Source: an uncultured Dehalococcoidia bacterium (GTDB taxonomy: Bacteria > Chloroflexota > Dehalococcoidia > Lucifugimonadales > UBA1123). Taken from it: a stretch of 64,000 bases of DNA. Shown piece after piece: positions 58,762 through 64,000 of this stretch (its first letter is position 1; each line of letters starts with the position of its first letter). The position numbers were made by a program, and so were the translations under genes. The stretch spans positions 2,873,800 through 2,937,799 of the forward strand of contig OY282441.1 in NCBI GenBank assembly GCA_958296105.1, in the 5' to 3' direction. A model generated the notes under the pieces. That model made no database searches. It was not told the origin of the DNA and saw only the letters and a list, made by a program, of their open reading frames with translations.

Positions 58762-60921
58762 CTATCCTCCGTCCCAAAACTCCAGCGTGTAGCTTGCGGG
58801 GTGGCGCGTGCCTTCGGTCGTCGGCGATACCACTATCGCCACCGTCCCCACCTCCGAGCCGAGCCTGTCTAGGCGCGCCTCTCCTCGGTTCAGATCGTCC
58901 AGACCCATGCGCGAGACGGTGTAGGATCCGTCCAACCCGATCTCGACTATCTGAACCGCGAACTCCTGAGCCAGCGGCGGCCCAGCCAGCTCGAACCCTT
59001 CGGCTTCCCACGCTTGGGGAGATTCCGTCTCGTCGCTGAATCCGATCTGCGGAATGGATACGTCGTCTATCAGCAGACCGTCCAGATAGATGGCGTCGTC
59101 CGTCACGTACTCGAACCTGACCAGTATCGGCTTGCCCGCGAACGGAGTCAGGTCTATCGCCTCGCGCTTCCAGCCGCGCGCCTCGCCGGTGTATCCGGGT
59201 CCGTAGGCGTTGCCGCTCGGGTTGCTGTCTGTGGTGTGAGCGCCCGCGAGGATGCGCCACGACTGCCCGCCGTCTTCGGACACCTGAACGTAGCCGTAGT
59301 CCCAGCCCTTCTCGATATCGTGCCAGATCGAGAACTCCAGCGTGGCTTCGTACACCCCCGACAGGTCGAAGGCGCGCGTCAGCCGAGTGTCTATCCCGTC
59401 TCCGCGCCCTCCCCACCAGCACGTCGGCCCCGCCGCGCACTCCGTCCCCACCTGTCGCGTTTCCGTATCGCCCTCGAACCTGACCACTCCCCCCTGATAT
59501 CCGTCCGCGATTTCGTAGTAGCGCGCGGAGAACTGGGGAAGATGATCGCTGCGCCCGACGCCCGAATTCAGCGTTCGGACGGGGCCGACTCGCATCTCTC
59601 GGTCTCGGTAGCCGTATCGGTCGTCATCCGCGTCCAGATAGTTGGCGACCGTCCAGTCCGCGAATACCTGTTCGAACGTCATGCCGCGCGGTCTCAGGAA
59701 GGAATCCACCCCGTCTATGCCGTCAAGAGGCTCGCGCGCCAGCTGAGCGAGGCTGTCGAATCCGCCGATTCGCTGGGCGAGATAGATGAAGAACCAAGCC
59801 GATGCGCTGTAATGCGCCGCCCTCTTGTAGGGCGCGTCCGCCCAGTAGTTGAGCTGAGTATGCGGACGCCGCTGGAAGGCGCGGAGCGACAGTATCCGAT
59901 ACCCCGCCACCTCCACCGCCAGCTCGGACATGCCCTCGTTGACCCAAGACTCCTCTCCCACGTCCTGCTCGAAGTGGATGGCGTGTTGAAGCTCGTGGGC
60001 GAGGACAGCCATGTACAAGTCGCTCCCCACGCCGAGTACGTTCGCGTCCATATACACCATCTCGCGCTCGTTGCTGTGGGGATGCACTTCTTTGGAGAAC
60101 GAGTCCTTAGAGCCGAAGTATCCAGCCGCGCCGTCCAGCGCAGAGTGCAAGACTACGATGCGCTCGTCCCCGTCTATGCCGGGCTTGCGCACGTCTCCGA
60201 ATGCGCTCACCAGAGCGGGCCTCACCGTCTCCTCGAATCGTTCCGCCGCCTTTTCGATGCCGTCCTGCGCCACCGCCGCCGCCTCGTCCACGAACCAGTA
60301 GGCGTTGTCGCTGACCGCCCTGAGCGTGGCGGTGATGGACCTCGCGCTTCCGTCGTTCAGATTCGTCAGCCAGAAGTCTCTCGCGTCTCCCACGCTCAGA
60401 GGCGCAGCGTCGCCGGGGGCAGGCTCGGAGCTTGCCGCGCCTCTCAGCCGCTCGGCAAGCTCCGCAAGATCGCGGTCCGGCGCGCGCTGACGTCGCGCAG
60501 TCCGGACGGGCGCGGGTTCGCCGCCCGTGTCGGCAGTGTCGGCAGCGCTGAGCGTCGGCGGCGGTTCGGGGCTGGCGACAGGTCGAGCGGTGGCAAGAGG
60601 CGACGGCTCGCCGCCCGTGTCGGCAGCGTCGGCAGCGCTGAGCGGCGGCGGTTCGGGGCTGGCGACAGGTCGAGCGCTGGCAAGAGGCGGCGGCTCGCCG
60701 AGCGCTGGGGTCCCTGTCGGGTTCGGGGCGATAGCGACAGGCGAGGGCGCGCCATCGCCTGCGGGTTCCCCTGTCGGGTTCGGGGCGATAGCGACAGGCG
60801 AGGGCGCGCCATCGTTCTGAGACGCGCCCCCGCACGCCGCCGCCAGCAGAGAGAGCGCGAGCAAGACGCCCGCAGCGGCGCGGCGTCCAGTGCGACTCGG
60901 TATGAGAAGAAGAGATTTCAC
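58762..60921 (-). CDS. secreted lipoprotein metalloprotease, immune inhibitor A-like
   Basis: 719 residues from GTG 60921. Lipoprotein signal LALSLLAAAC (Cys30). Residues 35-150 are a Pro/Ala-rich linker with internal repeats (DGAPSPVAIAPNPTG twice; ARPVASPEPPP twice with SAADTADTGGEP). The protease core has the zinc motif HELQHAIH at 309-316 and WVNEGMSE (third ligand Glu about 329). The C-terminal part (about 480-650) matches the immune-inhibitor-A beta domain: WWGGRGDGIDTRLTRAFDLSG followed in family style by DYGYVQVSEDGGQSW. Probably cell-surface proteolysis. Confidence 0.85.
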   Translation of the reverse strand: MKSLLLIPSRTGRRAAAGVLLALSLLAAACGGASQNDGAPSPVAIAPNPTGEPAGDGAPSPVAIAPNPTGTPALGEPPPLASARPVASPEPPPLSAADAADTGGEPSPLATARPVASPEPPPTLSAADTADTGGEPAPVRTARRQRAPDRDLAELAERLRGAASSEPAPGDAAPLSVGDARDFWLTNLNDGSARSITATLRAVSDNAYWFVDEAAAVAQDGIEKAAERFEETVRPALVSAFGDVRKPGIDGDERIVVLHSALDGAAGYFGSKDSFSKEVHPHSNEREMVYMDANVLGVGSDLYMAVLAHELQHAIHFEQDVGEESWVNEGMSELAVEVAGYRILSLRAFQRRPHTQLNYWADAPYKRAAHYSASAWFFIYLAQRIGGFDSLAQLAREPLDGIDGVDSFLRPRGMTFEQVFADWTVANYLDADDDRYGYRDREMRVGPVRTLNSGVGRSDHLPQFSARYYEIADGYQGGVVRFEGDTETRQVGTECAAGPTCWWGGRGDGIDTRLTRAFDLSGVYEATLEFSIWHDIEKGWDYGYVQVSEDGGQSWRILAGAHTTDSNPSGNAYGPGYTGEARGWKREAIDLTPFAGKPILVRFEYVTDDAIYLDGLLIDDVSIPQIGFSDETESPQAWEAEGFELAGPPLAQEFAVQIVEIGLDGSYTVSRMGLDDLNRGEARLDRLGSEVGTVAIVVSPTTEGTRHPASYTLEFWDGG

Positions 60922-60970
60922 ATACTCTACAACGCCGGCTGTGCGCGATTGGATAGGATTGGAAACTCGT

Positions 60971-61861
60971 TCACCACTTCGCAGCTGGAGCGGCTCGGCC
61001 CATCGGTATCGGCGTCCCCGCCGTCTTCATTCTCATGCTGTACACAGATGTGTTCGCAGTGAAGAACATGGTGCGGTTGTCTGGCCCGCCCCAGGCGCAG
61101 TTGGCGGGAAACTCCGGCAGGCGTATGATCCCCATGAGCGCGCCGCTCGGCTCGAACACCCAGCAGCCGCCCGGCCCGGTGCAGTAGACCCGTCCCTCCG
61201 CGTCCACCTTCATACCGTCTGGAACGCCGTTCGTATCCGTCTCCGATGGCATGTCCGCGAAGTGGCGCGCCCTTCCAACGCCGCCTTCGGCGTCCACGTC
61301 ATAGGCGATTATGTACTGACCGGGGCGCGTGTTGGCTACGTACAGCGTCCTCTCGTCCGGCGAGAACGCCAATCCGTTCGGATACTCGAATCCTGGAACC
61401 ACGACCTCCACCCCGCCGTCCGGAAAGATGCGGTGAACGCTGTTGAAAGACATCTCCACGTCTGCGGGGTCGAGCCGCTGGCGGCCCGGATTGGTGAAGT
61501 ACAGGCTGCCGTCCGACTTCAGAGCCACGTCGTTGGGGCGGTTGAGCCGCTGCCCGTTGTAGCTGTCCGCCAGCGTGGTGTATGAGCCGTCGTCCTCGCG
61601 CCGCGTCACTTGGCGGTTGACCATCTCGCAGATGACCATGCGCCCCTGCGAGTCGAACGCCATGCCGTTGGACTCGCCGCTGTCTTCGCGCACTATCTCC
61701 GGCTCGCCCCCGGGCTCCAGCCGATATATGCGGCTGGTTCGGATGTCCACGAACAGCAGATAGCCGTCCGGATGCCAGAGCGGGCCTTCTGTGAAGACGA
61801 AGCCCGTAGCCAGCCGCTCCGCTTCCGGCGACTCGATGATTTCGGAAAGCCTGTCCGCCAT
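60971..61861 (-). CDS. SMP-30/gluconolactonase-like beta-propeller hydrolase
   Basis: 296 residues from ATG 61861, with GAGGGG 8 nt upstream. Six-bladed propeller features: FTEGPLWHPDGYLLFVDI (metal Glu), RLNRPNDVALKSDGSLYFTNPG (in parts, metal Asn) and VPDGMKVDAEGRVYCTGPGG with the catalytic or metal Asp. The family opens sugar-acid lactones. It starts 5 bp after the Rieske-protein stop, so the two are a unit. Confidence 0.9.
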   Translation of the reverse strand: MADRLSEIIESPEAERLATGFVFTEGPLWHPDGYLLFVDIRTSRIYRLEPGGEPEIVREDSGESNGMAFDSQGRMVICEMVNRQVTRREDDGSYTTLADSYNGQRLNRPNDVALKSDGSLYFTNPGRQRLDPADVEMSFNSVHRIFPDGGVEVVVPGFEYPNGLAFSPDERTLYVANTRPGQYIIAYDVDAEGGVGRARHFADMPSETDTNGVPDGMKVDAEGRVYCTGPGGCWVFEPSGALMGIIRLPEFPANCAWGGPDNRTMFFTANTSVYSMRMKTAGTPIPMGRAAPAAKW

Positions 61862-61866
61862 GTCGC

Positions 61867-63615
61867 CTACCCCTCCCTGAATATCTCGTCCCCGCGCTGG
61901 AGCCTGACCGCGATGTTGAACGTCTGGTTGACCGCTCTGGGAGTGGGGTAGTGCGCGGCGAGGAAGCGCGCCATGCCTATGAGCGCGTGGCGCGCCGCGT
62001 CCGATCCCTTGCGCGCTTGGTACTGCTTCAGCGCGGCGTCCACTATCTGGAAGTGGTGGAACGTCGAGTCCTCGCGCAGCATCGCGTGCGCCAGAACGCC
62101 GAGTATGGAATCCGGCTCGTCCGCGCTGGCGGCGTAGTCGCTCACCAGCTTGGCTGACTGCTCCACCTGCTGCTGAGAGTTCATCGCGTCCAGTATGCGC
62201 TGTCCCAGCTCGTCCGCCCGCCCCGCCGCGCCGTTCGGCTCGGGAATGCGCTGAGCGGGCATGTTCAGGAACCTGTCCAGATAGACACTGATGGCGGTGT
62301 CGAACACCGCTCGCAGAAGCTCCACTGACGGCGCCCGTATCAGCGCTTGGTGCAGCGCGTTGGCTGCGGTGAGCGTGTTGTGAACGGTGTCCCAGTCTCC
62401 GAACTCGTTGGACGTGTGGAAGCGCGCCATTCTCAGGAACGCCGAGTACGCCACCGCCGCGCCCATCTGCTCCGCGCTCGCCCCGCCTCTGATCGCGTCT
62501 TTCATCGCGTCCAGCGTGGCGGCGGGGTCGTCTTCGAGGATCGTTCCCACGAGCGCCCCCTCGTCGTCCCACTCGCCGCGCCTGTCCGCCCCCTCGTCCC
62601 ACAGCGCGGGCAGCGCGTTTCTCGCGTCCCAGACCATCGAGGAAAGGTCTATTGGGTTGCGCCACGAATTCAGCTCCTCGCTGCGCCGCGCGGACGCCAT
62701 GCCGTGAACGAGGCTGGTTAGAACCTGCCCCGCGTGTTCCCAGCCGATATGGTCGAGCAGCTCGAACGCCTTGTTGCAGAAATCTACCACGTGGCCCGCA
62801 TCCAGATATATACGGTCCGTGGCGGCGGCGAACACCATGTCCGCTATCTCGCGCTGTGAGACGCCCAGCTCGATGGCAGTGCGAAGGCAGCGCTCCGCGC
62901 CCTCGTCGTCTCGCACTTCTATGAAGCTGCGCAGCCACTGCTTGAACACCTCCGGCCTCGTCTCCCCTGTGGGCAGCGGATCGACCATGAAGCGCGGCGG
63001 ACGTCCGGCGCACTCCGCCGCCACGTGCCTGATGCCCTGATACAGCGCGAGCGCCCTGTCCTGCGGGTACAGGTATTCGAGCATGTTGGCGGAGCAGGTC
63101 ATCATGCTCAGCGCCTGCCCCCAGCCCTGCGCCGAGTAGGTCGTACCGAAGCGCGCCGCTATCGTCAGCGGCGCTCGGTAGTCCGCGCCCGCCGAGCTCA
63201 GCCCCAAGACAGACTTGGCTGTCACCAGCCTGATGTTGTGTTCCATCCCGTCTTCGAGCCGCTTCGACCAGCGCTGTAACGGGTCCTCTTCCTGCGGATT
63301 GGGATTCACCCACACCGCGCCGTCCGCCACCGAGACGGGAAAGCCGCGCACGTCGTCCGCGAACGGGTCGAAGGTGCCGCCGCTCGACAGATCGAACCTC
63401 GCGTGGTGCCAGTGGCAGGTGAGTATGCCGCCGCTTACCGTTCCCCTGTCCAGCGGAAAGCCCATGTGCGGACATCGGTTGTCCACCGCCGCGAAGCCCT
63501 CTCCGTGCGCGAACACCGCAATCGCATGACCCGCGCCCGTGACCACCGTACAGCCGCGCTCCCTCACCTCCTCGACCGCGCCCGCCCTCAGCAGTCCGTT
63601 CGCCGTCGTGACCAT
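61867..63615 (-). CDS. Rieske 2Fe-2S protein with large unknown C-terminal domain
   Basis: 582 residues from ATG 63615, with GGAGG 6 nt upstream. Residues 1-110 are a Rieske ferredoxin-like domain: CPHMGFPLDRGTVSGG and CHWHHARFDLSSG supply the C-x-H ... C-x2-H ligands of a [2Fe-2S] cluster. The remaining 470 residues are helical, without the mononuclear iron site of Rieske oxygenases (no H-x4-H with distal Asp that I can see). Sequences such as GIRHVAAECAGRP and AFELLDHIGWEHAGQVL are not known to me. Operon partner: SMP-30 lactonase. Confidence 0.82.
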   Translation of the reverse strand: MVTTANGLLRAGAVEEVRERGCTVVTGAGHAIAVFAHGEGFAAVDNRCPHMGFPLDRGTVSGGILTCHWHHARFDLSSGGTFDPFADDVRGFPVSVADGAVWVNPNPQEEDPLQRWSKRLEDGMEHNIRLVTAKSVLGLSSAGADYRAPLTIAARFGTTYSAQGWGQALSMMTCSANMLEYLYPQDRALALYQGIRHVAAECAGRPPRFMVDPLPTGETRPEVFKQWLRSFIEVRDDEGAERCLRTAIELGVSQREIADMVFAAATDRIYLDAGHVVDFCNKAFELLDHIGWEHAGQVLTSLVHGMASARRSEELNSWRNPIDLSSMVWDARNALPALWDEGADRRGEWDDEGALVGTILEDDPAATLDAMKDAIRGGASAEQMGAAVAYSAFLRMARFHTSNEFGDWDTVHNTLTAANALHQALIRAPSVELLRAVFDTAISVYLDRFLNMPAQRIPEPNGAAGRADELGQRILDAMNSQQQVEQSAKLVSDYAASADEPDSILGVLAHAMLREDSTFHHFQIVDAALKQYQARKGSDAARHALIGMARFLAAHYPTPRAVNQTFNIAVRLQRGDEIFREG

Positions 63616-63665
63616 ATCGCGCCTCCTCGCCTTGCCCAAAAGCCCTGAAAACTCATCGTATCCAT

Positions 63666-64000
63666 TCAGATTAGCAGAGGTTGGGCGCGCTTGCGCGAGC
63701 AGTCTTCAGGCCACACCCTCACCGTCCCGTACTTGCCATCGAATCCGGGGACGACGTGGACGTCTCCGCAGCGGATTCTGCCCACCCCCTCCGCCAGCCG
63801 CTCGCCGTGTACGGGCAGAGCGCGAGCGACGTCCGCGAGCGGCGCGTTCAGCAGTATGTAAAGCTCGCTGCCGAGAGACTCCACGAGACGCATGTACGCC
63901 GACGTGACCCGCTTCGCGCCGACTCCCACGCCCATCACTTCGGACAGCGCCTGTCGAAGCGATACCAGCGACCTGTACGGCGGACGCCCGCCGTCGGGCG
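63666..64000 (-). CDS. C-terminal part of a probable PHP-domain phosphoesterase/endonuclease Q-like protein
   Basis: Reads in from the right edge; about 110 C-terminal residues. PYRSLVSLRQALSEVMGVG is followed by a helical part (LGSELYILLNAPLADVARAL) and a final IRCGDVHVVPGFDGKYGTVRVW. An ending of the type I-x-G-x-V-x-(I/V)-x-PG-(Y/F)-DG-x-YG is characteristic, as I recall, of the TIGR00375/endonuclease Q-like PHP family. The catalytic N-terminal domain lies outside the window, so the call is tentative. Confidence 0.5.
   Translation of the reverse strand, partial: PDGGRPPYRSLVSLRQALSEVMGVGVGAKRVTSAYMRLVESLGSELYILLNAPLADVARALPVHGERLAEGVGRIRCGDVHVVPGFDGKYGTVRVWPEDCSRKRAQPLLI

Noticed and set aside
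61862-63475. Extension of the SMP-30 frame through the Rieske gene
   Set aside because: Gly/Arg-rich shadow translation of a conserved protein; SMP-30 has its own ATG and GAGGGG site at 61861.
1-64000. tRNA, rRNA, tmRNA or RNase P RNA genes
   Set aside because: No cloverleaf-like or conserved RNA sequences were noticed; a covariance-model scan would be needed to exclude them fully.

Overview
The window is a GC-rich, gene-dense chromosomal segment. I see no insertion sequences, CRISPR, tRNA or rRNA genes. The mix suggests a Chloroflexota bacterium, perhaps near the SAR202/Dehalococcoidia lineages. This is inference from content: F420-type LLM oxidoreductase, paired M20 amidohydrolases, paired Cys-type sulfatases, two oligopeptide-type ABC systems, MoxR/Bat genes, frequent GTG and TTG starts, and no LPS genes. 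No phylogenetic marker was compared.

Layout. 1-5.3 kb: hydrolases, including a CocE/NonD enzyme and two tandem M20 amidohydrolases. 5.3-13.8 kb: a tightly coupled MoxR-DUF58-Bat operon. 13.8-18.7 kb: an MFS transporter, then on the minus strand fabI with a two-subunit sulfopyruvate decarboxylase-like enzyme, and a pspC/liaF-like envelope-stress pair. 18.8-22.6 kb: a metallo-beta-lactamase fold hydrolase, an LLM oxidoreductase, a haloacid dehalogenase and a dihydrodipicolinate-synthase-like aldolase. 22.8-26.9 kb: a peptide-type binding lipoprotein facing two ABC ATPases without permeases. 27.2-32 kb: a membrane alkaline-phosphatase-superfamily protein, a small membrane protein and a kinase-like/methyltransferase fusion, then hesB and ygfZ.

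32.0-39.3 kb, minus strand: a fatty-acid synthesis block (hot-dog dehydratase, maoC, plsX, fabG ... fabL). Lodged between fabG and fabL is the most striking object here: nine head-to-tail paralogous genes (32820-35981), all separated by exactly 6 nt. Each encodes a small tail-anchored coiled-coil protein. The ends are nearly invariant, and the middle is built only from whole 7-residue and 11-residue modules, so every copy has its own rod length.

39.5-46.7 kb: seryl-tRNA synthetase, a SelA-fold enzyme, an acyl-CoA synthetase and two enoyl-CoA hydratases. 46-49.7 kb: the rpmH-rnpA-yidD-(PQQ propeller)-yidC-jag operon, with a strong promoter and a 116-nt coding overlap between yidC and jag. 49.8-58.7 kb: a complete oppABCDF cluster followed by two sulfatases. 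58.7-64 kb: an immune-inhibitor-A-like metalloprotease, an SMP-30 lactonase, a Rieske-domain protein with a large unknown domain, and the end of a probable PHP-domain nuclease.

A second theme is pervasive small tandem duplication, often of the last bases of a gene including its stop codon (at least six cases). The same process may have generated the nine-gene array.
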